64,000 nucleotides of DNA from Lumbricus rubellus (Eukaryota; Annelida; Clitellata; Crassiclitellata; Lumbricidae), in assembly GCA_945859605.1 (NCBI GenBank), contig OX243824.1, positions 3,742,759-3,806,758 on the forward strand. Direction: 5' to 3'. The notes below the pieces were generated by a model that saw only the letters and a list, made by a program, of their open reading frames with translations, was not told the origin of the DNA and searched no databases. The position numbers and the translations under genes were made by a program. This document shows positions 41,138-51,532 of this stretch, piece by piece (within the stretch, counting starts at the first letter, position 1; each line of letters begins with the position of its first letter).

Positions 41138-41658
41138 ACTGAGTGCCACAATTATAAGATTTCGAGAACCGCTCAGGAACCGTGTGCAATAGGTGCGGGA
41201 TAGATTTAAAAAAGAAAATTCAGTGCCCATAAAATGGTGCAAAATATTATTAAGTTTTTTTACATTTAGAAAGAAGCAGATTAAGCGTTGAAGTATAATA
41301 TGAAGATGGTGCGACGATGACAACCTAATTACCATAATTCTTAGAGTCCAATAAAAAAATATAGAATTATACATCTATAATTATGATTAAATAAAAAAAT
41401 ATAAGAAACGTATTAAATATGTGTAAGAGCAAGACAATGATAATGGGAAAAAAATCATGTCATGGTCAAACGTACCCAGGGGCCGGGCATGACCCCGTGG
41501 GTTGTATGTTGCCCACCTGTATGGTGTAGCAAGACACTGCAATGATATCGCCTTACAGTAACTTTCTTCTTATTTTCCCTACGTCTTATAACTAGTGCTG
41601 AATTATGCCATAACAAAACAAATTTCTGTCCAGGGCAACTTCCTTTGTTGTTATAGGC

Positions 41659-42167
41659 CAGTGGTTCTTAACCAGTGTTCGACCAAACCCCTGGGGTTCG
41701 GTGAGCCAGTGCCAGAGGTTCGGCAGAGTTCCTCTGAAATATATATTTATATATATATAAATATATATACATAATCAGTGGAAACTCATTTGATATTTTT
41801 TTAAAATCCTTTTTCGACTTTTCTTTAATGAATTTTGTTTGAAATAGATAATTGCCTAACAGGCCAAACCTTATGAAATTTAAAGCTGTTCACCCTGTTA
41901 ACCTTATGTCTTACTGCCCTCCCGATAATTAGCACCGGCAGCCATCTATCTGTGAGGTAAGGTATAAAAATGTAATTTTTCGTCGTTTTTCTAGAAATAG
42001 CATCACACGACGTACGCTAAAAGCAACTATTACCATTTTCTTATTTTATACCACAGAGTATGTCGAGTAAAAACGAAAAAATTATATTGTTAAAACTTGA
42101 GGGGTTCGGTGAGTGGTCATAGATTTCTCTTGGGGTTCGGTTCCCTTGCAAAGGTTAAGAACCACTG
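41659..42167. mobile_element. hAT-like MITE, second copy
   Basis: CAGTGGTTCTTAACC ends. The flanks TTATAGGC (41651-41658) and TTGTAGGC (42168-42175) differ at one base. Same family as 28662-29137 but inverted. Confidence 0.92.
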
Positions 42168-42299
42168 TTGTAGGCCCTGGTCAAATCTGATTCCATCCAT
42201 TCTTCTTATTTTTCCTACGTCTTATAAGACTTGGAGACGACACGTGAATTGAAGCCAGAAGGCAGACATTGTATTGAAATCTTTCAGCCTAATAATACA

Positions 42300-42336
42300 C
42301 ATACATAGAGTGAAATGCAACAGAAATAAAGGTGTT
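42300..42336 (-). promoter_or_regulatory. PSE-like/TATA module
   Basis: Minus AACACCTTTATTTCTG from 42336 and TATGTATGTG from 42307, an offset of 29 nt. The upstream block (42340-42450: TTAGCGACATCTGGCGTTGA, TGTCGACCGTTCTTTAAAGA) is shared with 49075-49130 next to the copy at 49031. Confidence 0.52.
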
Positions 42337-42570
42337 AGGCAATTAGTCCAATTATTTTCTGTACAAAATAATCGCTGAATTAGCGACATCTGGCGTTGAT
42401 GTCGACCGTTCTTTAAAGACAGCAGACCGGATTTAACCGGACAGCCACGCGACCTTCTCATAATATGTACATATTATGTTCACAATAATACAGATGCATT
42501 TAAGATGAGGTCACTGATGCTTCATAATAATTTCTTACAGCATTATCGTCAGACGCGGTTACCGATCTCT

Positions 42571-42609
42571 AAAACACCTTTAATTAATGTTAAACTTTGG
42601 TTATATACA
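42571..42609 (+). promoter_or_regulatory. PSE-like/TATA module
   Basis: AACACCTTTAATTAATG at 42573 and TATATACAAA at 42602, an offset of 29 nt. Confidence 0.58.
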
Positions 42610-43449
42610 AAAATAATTTGATACGTAGATAGTATTTCCTTAGTAGGCCAAAAGATTCAATGCACTAAACGGATAAAACATCGTTAATCTCTGTAACCTC
42701 GTGATGTCGATATACCATAAACTGAGAATACGAATCAAATCGTACATGTTATTTTCTAATAAGTATGTATGAATGTAGGCCTATGTAGAAAAATAACTTA
42801 TCTACATGTATAGTAAAAATACAGCATCGGTTCTTGTGGTCAAAAGCTGTAGGATCCAACCAAAGTTCTTTCATCCGCTTCCTCAAATCGGACTTAATAT
42901 CCAGCCTGGGATTAAAAAAATCGACGTCGCCAATTGTAGCAGGTTAGAAGTCAGGGTCAGTGCGCATGCGTGAACCGGTCTGTTCAACACGCAGAATGTT
43001 CGACAATAAAAATCGATAAAGACGGTAATTATCGTTTCATTGAAAAAAAATTCAAAGTTCAGCGTTCCAGAGCCTATGCCGTCAATTTAGCACTACTTGG
43101 ATTGGGTTAATTTTTTATTAGGTTTATTATTATGTGCCTCCTAAAGGTTCACCATACAAGAAGTGATTTATAAACGTTTATCTGCAGAATACATTTCAAT
43201 ACAGTTTTAAACCTAATCAAATAGGCACATAATTCTAAATTCAACAGCGTAGGACAGACTGTACTGTAGTCAATAGGGTAATTAGTTTTTCAACGTGAAA
43301 TTATCTTCATTATTTTGACGGTTATAAAATCCATTTTCATATCGCCCAACGGGCCAACGTTGTCGTTGCTATGTTAAACTGATACGCGATGCATTGATTT
43401 TAAGTCAATCAAAGCCCAATTTAGATAAATCAGAAGGATTGTTGGCAAC

Positions 43450-43530
43450 GGACGGACGTAGGGAGGGGAGACGGACGGACGGACGGACGAATGGAAAGAC
43501 GGACAGACGGGTTGACCGGCAACGGCCGAA
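43450..43530. repeat. (GGAC)n short tandem repeat
   Basis: GACGGACGGACGGACGGACG and diverged neighbours, including ACGGACAGACGGG. No gene. Confidence 0.85.
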
Positions 43531-43699
43531 TCCTAAAATTCCCGGGCAACGCCGAATACCCCAGCTAGTTGCAAAATAACTTGTATTTTCGTGTCGTAAT
43601 TATAAATCTAGTGTCAATAGACTGTAACAATACGAAAAACTGGGATAGTCCCAAATCTTGGATTCGTATAAGAATAATAACTCACAAGAATAAAAACTT

Positions 43700-43780
43700 G
43701 GAAACTAGTAACAGCGCTTCGGTGTGAAACTCCGATGCAGTGTCCGCTCTGCATTCGGGAGCGCCTCTGAGTATTTATAA
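43700..43780 (+). mobile_element. SINE-A 3' fragment
   Basis: CAGCGCTTCGGTGTGAAACT, CCGATGCAGTGTCCGCTCTG and GGGAGCGCCTCTGAGTA. Head and terminal tail are missing. Confidence 0.8.
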
Positions 43781-43871
43781 ATACGGCAATTTTTCTTCTT
43801 CTTTCTCCTCTTCTTTCGTTCTTCCGTCAGATGTGTGCAGACGATGACTTTTTACAAGTTCTCAAATATCA

Positions 43872-43910
43872 TACACCTTTAATTGTATTGCCTCTGACAT
43901 TTTATAAACA
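43872..43910 (+). promoter_or_regulatory. PSE-like/TATA module, loose spacing
   Basis: TACACCTTTAATTGT at 43872 and TATAAACAAT at 43903, an offset of 31 nt. Confidence 0.4.
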
Positions 43911-44067
43911 ATACTTCGTACAGCTTTACGTTTGCTTCTCCAAGATTGAGTATAATCAAAATTCCTGTGTCGTTTACTAAAGAATACTTTAAGCAATAAC
44001 CATCTGAGAACGAAAAAAATATGCTGAAGAAGACTATTAACCACCGAAGTAGACCTTATTGTAATAT

Positions 44068-44400
44068 TGTAATTGTAATTGTAATTGTAATTGTAATTGT
44101 AATTGTAATTGTAATCGAACATTTATATAGCGCCACTTCAAGAGAACTCATCAGAGGCGCTCCCGACCTGACACCAAACCATAATCAAAGAGAATGGTTT
44201 TCAAACGCTTGCGGAAAAGGGGCAAAGAAAGACAAAGAAGTTCATTACGGAGACTAATAGGTAACTTATTTCAGAAAGACGGACCGACCATAGCAGAACT
44301 TCTATGCAGCACTGTGGAAGATCGAGCCATAGGAACAACCAGGTCACCATGCGTTGCAGAGCGAAGGAATCTACGGCCTTGAATGGATAGCACACTTGTA
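44068..44400 (-). mobile_element. LINE 3' end with (TTACAA)n tail
   Basis: Reading minus: ATHGDLVVPMARSST, then a V-G-P-S-x-x-N-K-L-P-I-S-L-R-N-E-L-L pattern with one stop, the GGGAGCGCCTCTGATGAG tail, GGCGCTATATAA and the hexamer repeat at 44068-44114. The same protein family is at 62590-62780 (SAVHGDLMVPFTRSATLQRR). Confidence 0.65.
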
Positions 44401-44430
44401 TGGCAACATCCTTCACCTCAGAAGATTTCT

Positions 44431-44637
44431 TTCACCACCACCACCACCACCACCACCACCACCACCACCACCACCACCACCACCACCACCACCACCACCA
44501 CCACCACCACCACCACCACCACCACCACCACCACCACCACCACCACCACCACCACCACCACCACCACCACCACCACCACCGCCGCCGCCGCCGCCGCCGT
44601 CGTCGTCATCATCATCATAATCATCATCATCATCATC
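44431..44637. repeat. (CAC)n, (GCC)n and (ATC)n trinucleotide tract
   Basis: About 150 bp of pure CAC followed by GCC, GTC and ATC runs. Poly-His, poly-Pro, poly-Thr and poly-Val frames across it are artefacts. Confidence 0.97.
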
Positions 44638-44699
44638 GCTGTACTGTGACAGATGCCTTCTGGAACAGGAAGCTGTTGCTTCAACCTGGAATGGCCTCT

Positions 44700-45170
44700 C
44701 CGTGTTCTGTTCTCAACCATCCTCGATCCGAGGGTCGGCCATATCATGAGCAATGTTCCTCCAACGATCTTTGCATACCATTTTCATGATGCTGTTTGGA
44801 GATGTTGAGATGGTAGGTCCCCCAGTTCCTTTCCATCTCGCAGTAAGGAAGCCACGTTCCGGGTTGCCAGATGTGCCTTCCCTTTGCTGTAGACCAGCTG
44901 CCGTTGTCCTTCAACTGGATCCTCCGTCAGATCTACTGAAGTCTCGCTGCTGCCCGAGACCTGCCGCTCACGTTGCCCAATCTCTTTTCAGAGTTCCTGA
45001 TGAGCCTGTCCAACACGCGTAGCGCCCTAGGTGGTAGGGCTACATCGGTCAAGACCTTCACCACTGTTGGCATAGCCTCGGCAGGCAATCTCCTACTTGA
45101 TTGTCCACCCCCTCACCACGTTGAGGTGTGAGTCGGTCTTTCCATGTAACACTGCGCTCAATTCCCAAAT
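44700..45170 (-). mobile_element. LINE fragment, RT C-terminal type
   Basis: The minus strand near 44700-44790 encodes a diverged CKDRWRNIAHDMADPRI-type end, as at 37680-37860 (TNPRIEEG). The rest, to about 45140, is GC-richer than its surroundings and has no clear frame; it may belong to the same element. Confidence 0.45.
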
Positions 45171-45180
45171 ATATATAACT

Positions 45181-45303
45181 CAACTCTGTTTCTTAAGAAC
45201 CTCAAAAACTGTCTTATTTAGCCATGGTTGGACCAGGAGCGCTTCTGAGTAGCGTGTACCTTGAAGAGGCGCTAAAAGAATTTCGAAATAAATAAACAAA
45301 CAG
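45181..45303 (+). mobile_element. LINE 3' tail
   Basis: AACTGTCTTATTTAGCCATG, GACCAGGAGCGCTTCTGAGT, GTACCTTGAAGAGGCGCTAA and an AAATAAATAAACAAACA end. It truncates the minus-strand open frame that enters from the right. Confidence 0.65.
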
Positions 45304-45557
45304 ATATCATTAGCGACGACTGCTTCAGTCTCACTATGATATTGCCCTCTTTTCAAATGGTCCATTTCGATTTCCCAATCATCCGATTCCACAAATTCTT
45401 GTTTAATTTCCTTGAAATATTTTTTCCTTTCATAAACGTCTGTTTGCCTGTTCCACGTTTGGCACCAGAGGCCGTTGACAATTTTTTTTAAATAATCTTT
45501 TATCATCCGATCAAGACCATCAACATCAGTTTCGGCTTTGAAAGCAATCAACATCAT
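45304..45557 (-). other. Orphan open frame after a promoter module
   Basis: An ATG at 45557 opens about 84 codons (FKAETDVDGLDRMIKDYLKK, then CQTWNRQTDVYERKKYFKEI and WEIEMDHLKRGQY) before the frame runs into a LINE tail. The composition is protein-like (charged, balanced), but no domain is recognised. The ATG coincides with the start point predicted from the module at 45616. It could be a truncated coding exon or chance. Confidence 0.3.
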
Positions 45558-45580
45558 TACAGCTCGAGCAAAATTCGTAA

Positions 45581-45616
45581 CTAAATAGTAAAAGTTACAA
45601 CCGTGTTAAAGGTGTC
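45581..45616 (-). promoter_or_regulatory. PSE-like/TATA module
   Basis: Minus TTAGACACCTTTAACACGG with the G at 45616, and TATTTAGTTA from 45587, an offset of 29 nt with a weak TATA. Confidence 0.52.
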
Positions 45617-45719
45617 TAACATTTTACGCATAAAAGCATCAAATTGTTAAGAATTCAGAATTGTTCAGCACCATACGCGTTGGCAAAAAAATTCGATCAG
45701 CGATTGAATAAAAATATTA

Positions 45720-46400
45720 AATATATATATATTATATATATTATTCTTTAATGATTCAATCTGACAAACCGCAGAATGATTACAGGTACAGGTTATACGA
45801 AATACAGCCCACTATAGCACGACACGCAGGTCGGCTTTACAGCAGTGGGTTTGGTAGCTTAACACAATGGCCTAAGTGCTGGATCACTCCTGGTTCGGCC
45901 AAGCCAGAAGTGGGAGGTGCTATCCTATTTTCAGCAGAACAATCAACACGACAGCACAGCGCCAATTGCAACTAACAGAAACTTTAATAAATTAATGCCA
46001 TGTGGGAGGCTCGAACTATTAATTTGGTAACGTTATGATTTTCTTAGGCACCTTATAATCGTATATCGTGAAGCTTTAAAAGTCAATTTCGCGAACCATT
46101 TCTAGTGTTTTTTATCGTTCCGACAGCGAGTAAACATTTACCTATTAAATTAATGTATATCTATCTTCGTTTAATAAAAAAAACTGAATGAAATACCTCA
46201 TTCAGGAACAAATAATAATAGTTCCGAAAATAGTCAAAGTAAAATATGAGAGTCGACCAGATATTGTCGTCAGCTTAATGATTCATCTATCAATTCGTGA
46301 GTTTTTTTTCAGCAAAAAAGATGTTCGTGTTACAATTATTTACTGCAGTGGTTCATAGGGTATAATTATATTCTCAATTTGATCGCTGTAAAAGGCAGTC
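45720..46400. other. Intergenic
   Basis: No gene. A degenerate box GGCACCTTATAATCG at 46047, with TTAAAAG 29 nt on, may be a decayed module. CAGCAGAACAATCAACACGA to GTGGGAGGCTCGAACT (45930-46018) is an unclassified repeat; an inverted counterpart begins at about 52290. Confidence 0.4.
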
Positions 46401-46740
46401 AGAGGAAATATGCCAATTTCCGTTGAAGCATCACTCAGGAAAGTATGCAGCATCGAAGTTTGTGTTTAATTGTTTAATCTGTTCCTTTGCGAAAATAGTA
46501 ATCACTTTCGAAACCGTTAACATTGGAAAAGCGAACAAGGTGTGCTTTATGCGTCAATTAGTAAAGAATCAAAATTCAGCGTGCACTGTACGACATTTTA
46601 CTTTGCACTTCAGGTAAAACTTGGCGGTTCAGGGAAGGCTGCGCGGTTGACATTTTTTGAGCTTCGTTGACGCTTTTTTGGATTCAATCTACAATTTGTT
46701 AATTCCTACTGTAACAGTCCTCATTCCACCAGAAACGATA

Positions 46741-46779
46741 CACACCTTTTAGTAAGTTATTTCTTGAACTATGTATAAT
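46741..46779 (+). promoter_or_regulatory. PSE-like/TATA module
   Basis: CACACCTTTTAGTAAG at 46741 and TATGTATAATCC at 46770, an offset of 29 nt. Confidence 0.52.
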
Positions 46780-46886
46780 CCCACTCGGCTTTGATATTTT
46801 CAGTTCACAGTTCAAATTCATAGATTTTATACATCAGTTGCCTTGACGAAGATGATGGACAATGCATATCGCATTAGAATAATTAA

Positions 46887-46890
<4 letters not shown>

Positions 46891-46922
<32 letters not shown>
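46891..46922. repeat. (TA)n microsatellite
   Basis: About 15 TA units. Confidence 0.93.
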
Positions 46923-46924
<2 letters not shown>

Positions 46925-47199
46925 TGCTGATGATGATCATCGAATTGCATTAATGCATTGCATCTTACCAGTCATAAAGCGTTTCTCCCAACCAAGAGAA
47001 CCTTTCAGAAACGCTAACATTTCGAAACCCCGCGAGAGAAATTCAGGATTTGATGCGACGATAGAAACCCGATAAAGTGGTTCAAAGACAAAATCATTAT
47101 GAATAAATAGAAAAATAATTATTTGCAACAGACAACTATGCAGATTACCATATAAATAGTTCACTATAAAATAGTCAAATATTAAATATTTTTTAAAAA

Positions 47200-47419
47200 C
47201 ATATAATTGAATGAATGTTGTTGTGATTAGTTTCAGCAAAGAAAAGTCAGCAGTTGATTCTCGTTCCTTATTACATCCGTCGATAGAGTAGCGTCGATTT
47301 CTAATTGCCTGCCTCCACCTGGTGAATGGTGCCATGGAAGACACAACCAGATGCGGTTGAATCCAGTTTACTGCGACGACTAAGCGATCTAAGAATATTT
47401 CAAAACAGGATAAATCGCG
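47200..47419 (-). repeat. Unit region downstream of module at 47457
   Basis: The paralogue of 36520-36735 (see CACCAGGTGG..GGCAATT and CGCTACT words). An open frame of 135 codons crosses it, but the paralogue has stops in the same frame, so coding is not supported. Confidence 0.58.
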
Positions 47420-47457
47420 CTATATATAAGAGCACCTTAAAATAATTTAAAGGTGTG
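47420..47457 (-). promoter_or_regulatory. PSE-like/TATA module
   Basis: Minus CACACCTTTAAATTATT from 47457 and TATATATAGCGC from 47428, an offset of 29 nt. The box region TTAAAATAATTTAAAGGTG is partly palindromic. Confidence 0.6.
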
Positions 47458-47566
47458 CGGATATTAGCGTCAGCCAATTAATTTATTTGGCGTTTCTGAG
47501 AGATGGATTTCTACGCAAACGTAATCGAAGACAGATAATAATAATAATTAGCGTTGAATCCGTAGA

Positions 47567-47906
47567 GAAGTGGTCCCCAACTTTTTGGGACTTTGGGACC
47601 AGTTTTCTAAGCTGTAGGACAAGAGGGCCACATTTTCTTAGTCGATGGATATCAGAGGGCCATAAGGCTGAAATTTAATTAATTAAATGCATATAAAATT
47701 GACATATTTAAATCAAAATAGAATGTTTGATGATTTTACGCACGTCAAAATGAAATAATTTGTAATATAAAGTATATATTGTGTTCTAAACTGTTCAAAT
47801 TTATCATTTTTTAAAATAAATATCTTTGCTGATTCTTTGAGAGATGAGGGACATTTTTAGGTCTATCGGGCTACTTTTACCCTGGGCCACGGGTTGGGAA
47901 CTAGTG
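47567..47906. mobile_element. hAT-like MITE, decayed
   Basis: AAGTGGTCCCCAACTTTTTG on the left and CACGGGTTGGGAACTAGTG on the right are an eroded CAGTGGTTCCCAACC pair, with GAGGGCCACA words inside. No clean target duplication. It resembles the 11157-11467 family. Confidence 0.65.
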
Positions 47907-48039
47907 CCATAAAGCGGCACATATGATAACAATAATTATTCTCAGTCAATATCAAACTGAAAAACTTCTGCGAAATGAATGAATGACGAATGATACTTCG
48001 ATCCAGCAATGAATGTGGGTCAGCAATTTAACAAAGGTA

Positions 48040-48340
48040 TTAAATTAAAATAAATCTTCTGCAGTGGAAGATGTTGCCATTCAAGGCATAAGGCCTAATT
48101 CAGTTGGTAATAATCTTCTTCGGCATTATGTTTTGTGCATTTTCAGATGTTTTCTGATTTTTCAAGTCTTCGTGAGTGAATGACATATGAATTTCGATTA
48201 AGTCAGTTGCATGGAGTTTAACGTCCAGCTTAACGAAATATAGTAAAAATAATTTTAGAAGTGAATTATTTAAAGGTGTATAAAATTTAAAACTGGTGAA
48301 GGCTTCGTCGTCGCCATACATCTATATATTCGTTTTACCG
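48040..48340 (-). repeat. Class I promoter unit
   Basis: ATCTTCTGCAGTGGAAGATG, TTGCCATTCAAGGCATAAGG (48053-48093) lies about 200 bp downstream of the module at 48280. ATAATCTTCTTCGGCATTAT follows as in the other class I units. Confidence 0.65.
48243..48280 (-). promoter_or_regulatory. PSE-like box with weak TATA, class I
   Basis: Minus TACACCTTTAAATAATTC from 48280. At 29 nt there is only TATTTTTACT. Confidence 0.45.
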
Positions 48341-48990
48341 AGATTCCGCTGACACACCGCAGCCAGTTACAAATTTAAAAATGATACAGAAAAAATTAAT
48401 CATAACAATTAAAAAAACCAAAGAATAATCCTACGTCAATCAACTGGATGGAAGTCAGAAAGAGGGGCAGTGGTCGAGTATCTATAAAGTACTCGAGAAA
48501 CGAAATTTCTGTCGTCCTTAATAGGTAGTTCGAAATTACGAGGACGAGGTCGATGATTGTACAGCATATAATTATGGACTCTCGGTGGGAAAATATTAGC
48601 CAGGACGTGAGAGTCGAACCGGATGTGACGGAAGAGAGATGGAAGAAGAGGAGGAGGAAGAAACTTTACTGTGTTTGATGGTACGATAATTATTTCAAAT
48701 TGTTTATCAATTCAGGCTTCGAAGTTATCGTTGCGTTTGCGTTGCATTTTTAACTGAGTGTCGCCCTGAAATTAAAGGCACGGCCAAAAAGATGCATTCT
48801 AGTTGCGACGTAATTTTTTGTGAAGATTAGCTTGCTTTAGAATATAGTACGATCGTAATTAGATAAAATTATCAGTTTAAATTCTCACCAGGCTCTTTCT
48901 CTCGTTTACTGTCTCTCACTTTTTCAGTGTCTGATAAGTCTAGTTAAAGAGTCGGCATGGATCAAACTAAATCAAATGCGCAGTCAAGAT
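48341..48990. other. Intergenic with an orphan class I upstream block
   Basis: GGCTTCGAAGTTATCGTTGC, GTTTGCGTTGCATTTTTAAC and TGAGTGTCGCCC (48714-48790) match the upstream block of class I units, but no PSE-like box is next to it. GAAGAGGAGGAGGAAGAAAC (48644) is a short purine tract. No gene. Confidence 0.5.
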
Positions 48991-48991
48991 A

Positions 48992-49031
48992 AATTATACA
49001 TAGGGCAAGATGCATTTTATTTAAAGGTGTC
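48992..49031 (-). promoter_or_regulatory. PSE-like/TATA module
   Basis: Minus GACACCTTTAAATAAAATG from 49031 and TATGTATAATTT from 49002, an offset of 29 nt. The upstream block shares GACGACATCTTGCGTTGACG, TCGATCGTTCTTTTAGAGAC with 42370-42420. Confidence 0.58.
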
Positions 49032-49199
49032 CATAAATAATATTTTAATTGGTCTAATTTTATGCACCCAAAAAATTGCTTGAAAGACGACATCTTGCGT
49101 TGACGTCGATCGTTCTTTTAGAGACAGCTGCAGACCTGCATAGCTGCCATGCTGGGTTTGAATCAATTCTCAATTTTTCCTTTTTATCAATAGAATTGA

Positions 49200-49905
49200 G
49201 CGAAATCTCTGATTTCGATTAACCCTAATCATACGTTGGGAAAGATATTAACACGTAGCCTGAAATGGGTTGAGTTGCTTTAGTTTCGAGTTTGATGTTT
49301 CGTTTCCTAGCTCTTGCTAAGCACCCTAAACATCGCTTTAACCTATGCTATAAAGAAAGTAATATTCGAAGCAAGTAACATATTTAAAAATAAAACAGAT
49401 ATTAAATAATTATTATGATATCAGGGGAAAGACCGCTACAATACAGTAATTGTCGAACATCTTTATCGTGGGACATATTGTTAGATAGTTTTTATCTTAT
49501 GTCTCCGCAGTGCACTTACAGACGGTTCAATAAAGTATGGGATAATGTTCACATACTTACTCACTTACTTTAATAGAACTCTCATTGAAAAAGTATGTTG
49601 AAATTCTAATTCAAATATCACTACACCACCGCGCCCCAAATATGCTTGTTGACATACATGTAAGCTTGTGTGGCGTACAGATATAATTTCGGAGTCATGC
49701 AGTAGTTAAGTCACAAATATAATTTTTACACTCCATAATGAATGGCATACACTGTTGTCTATTCATTTGGCAGTTTTCTGCTTAACGACATCCTGGAACT
49801 TTCTATGTCTTCGCAACATTGCCCGTTTAATTTTTTTAAAATATTATTGTATTTTAAACTGAACCTACCTATTATAGTGACACAGTCATAAGCGAATTCT
49901 GACAG
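49200..49905. other. Intergenic
   Basis: AT-rich, without a gene. CTACACCACCGCGCCCC at 49620-49637 is the start of a SINE-A on the minus strand, nothing more of it remains. Confidence 0.45.
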
Positions 49906-49909
49906 CTAA

Positions 49910-49966
49910 AACACCTTTGGAAACCGAACTACATATAACAATTTATACAAACGATTTAAAGGTGTC
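49910..49966. promoter_or_regulatory. Two facing PSE-like boxes sharing one TATA region
   Basis: On plus, AACACCTTTGGAAACCG at 49910. On minus, GACACCTTTAAATCG from 49966 with TATATGTAG from 49937 (29 nt). The plus box has no TATA at 29 nt but ATTTATA slightly further on. The two boxes point at each other across 45 bp. Confidence 0.5.
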
Positions 49967-50101
49967 TGACGGGATCCAAGGTCTGACGTAATTATGAGTA
50001 ACTGACGTCCATTGAAAGTGAATGCAGCTGCCAATATAATAGCTATTAATTTTAGCCACACTTGAGCTTGAAACATAATGTCATGCAAAGAGGAAATGAA
50101 G

Positions 50102-50138
50102 TTTATATAATGCCGATAAGTATTAATCTTAGGGTGTC
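50102..50138 (-). promoter_or_regulatory. PSE-like/TATA module
   Basis: Minus TTAGACACCCTAAGATTA with the G at 50138, and TATATAAACTTC from 50109, an offset of 29 nt. Its predicted transcript runs toward the facing pair at 49910-49966. Confidence 0.62.
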
Positions 50139-50486
50139 TAATTAGATCTTTATAGTCTAAACCAGATTACGGGTAACTGCTGTCAATGCAGAGAAAAATG
50201 TGCATTTTTATGCATCTTTTCATCAAAATGTTCTGCTCAATTTCATCCGAAATTATTTAACTACTAGTCCTAAAACTTATGATCACGCCACTAGGCAATG
50301 GTAGGCAAGCTAATTTCTACCGCGGTGAATAGGCACGTTTATAAATTAATGTGCATGCTTGCTAGTATTGCAGCTATCATTTAAGTCAATTAGGCGAATT
50401 TAATTTATTTTTGCATTTCTTCGCATTTGAAATCTTCTACGCAAACCTGTTGTCAAAATGTCGATGATTTGCTTGGTCTGTACTTT

Positions 50487-50497
50487 AACACCTTTAA
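50487..50497 (+). promoter_or_regulatory. PSE-like box split by a TTAA MITE
   Basis: AACACCTTTAA, whose TTAA (50494-50497) is the insertion target of the F3 element. After the element (51479) the sequence TATGCTGC continues. Confidence 0.5.
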
Positions 50498-51478
50498 CCC
50501 TCGGGCTACCAGGGGGGGTGGTATCCACCCCCCCCCTCTAGGTTTTCCCCAAATCAATTTTTTTTCGTTAGGAATAAAATTTTGACGTTTTATGTAGCTG
50601 TAGAGGATTCATTTGCACACATTCTGAGCTAAAATGTGTGATGATATACCATACCATTCAAAAGTTATACCCGATATACCCGAGGCACCAAGGGGGGTGG
50701 ATACCACCCCCCCTTAGATTATCGGCTGTATCTTATCCGTCCTTTGACATGAAGAGACACCAATGACACCGTTCTGTAGAGGGAATGTGGGGCTACATTC
50801 TGGTGGTCACGGAGTTGTCTTTTGACAACCGTAAGTGCTCAAAATAAATTAAAATATAAATAAGGTGTTTTATTTTCTTACAATTTTCATGTTTTTCCTA
50901 TTAAAAATTATTCATAATTTATTTTTTAAGAGAAATAAATTATGTCATTCTATAGAGGGCATTTAGGGCTATTTTTTGATACCAATTAATTTGACATTTG
51001 ATGACCGGAAGTGCTCAAAATAAATTTAAATGTGTGAAAATGTTGGGTTTTTTTTACAACGCAAACCGATAAGTCTGCGTAAACGTTTTTCAGCATGTTT
51101 TACATGTTTTTTCTCTTTTTATTGTAACTAAAACTAACTTATTACTAGTTTTTATAGTTGAATATTGGACTTTATTATATGTAAACTATTTTTAATTAAA
51201 TAAATTATGTTAAAACACACAGAATCTAATATTTTGCTTATGCGAAAGTATACATTTTGTGGAATCGACGGGTGCCTACGGAAAAAAATTCATAACTGCG
51301 GGTGCTTTCATATATTTTAAACCTAAATATACCATTTTGTGCAGAAATGAATGCTGAATCCATAGGTGTATTACAAGTTATGATATCTCAAACCAAACCC
51401 AAAATCCAGGAGGGGGTGGTAACCACCCCCCCCTTGGTAGTCAGTGTTACAAAAATAGCGTGGTAGCCTGAGGGTTAA
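50494..51478. mobile_element. TTAA MITE family F3, inverted copy
   Basis: TTAA at 50494-50497 and 51475-51478. The ends are CCCTCGGGCTACCAG and TGGTAGCCTGAGGG. GGTGGTATCCACCCCCCCCC and GGGGGTGGTAACCACCCCCC flank the body. It is inverted relative to 33417-34306 and about 95 bp longer. Confidence 0.9.
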
Positions 51479-51532
51479 TATGCTGCAATGACGTTAACCT
51501 CGCAAGTAGATACTGATCGTGAGTATGATAGC

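Larger units (their letters stand above)
40712..41190 (-). repeat. Class I promoter unit
   Basis: TTGCGGCGGAAGGTATTGCC with ATGCTAGACATTGAG (40735-40770) lies about 200 bp downstream of the module at 40965. The upstream block 40966-41190 has AATTTGACGTCTAATTA, GCGTTTGCGTTGTGCATTCG and CTGAGTGCC, and is interrupted by the F7 element. Confidence 0.7.

Noticed and set aside
44354..44789. Poly-His, poly-Pro, poly-Thr and poly-Val frames
   Set aside because: A (CAC)n trinucleotide tract; no flanking domain.
46937..47344. 135-codon minus-strand frame
   Set aside because: The paralogous segment at 36520-36735 is not open; no known domain.
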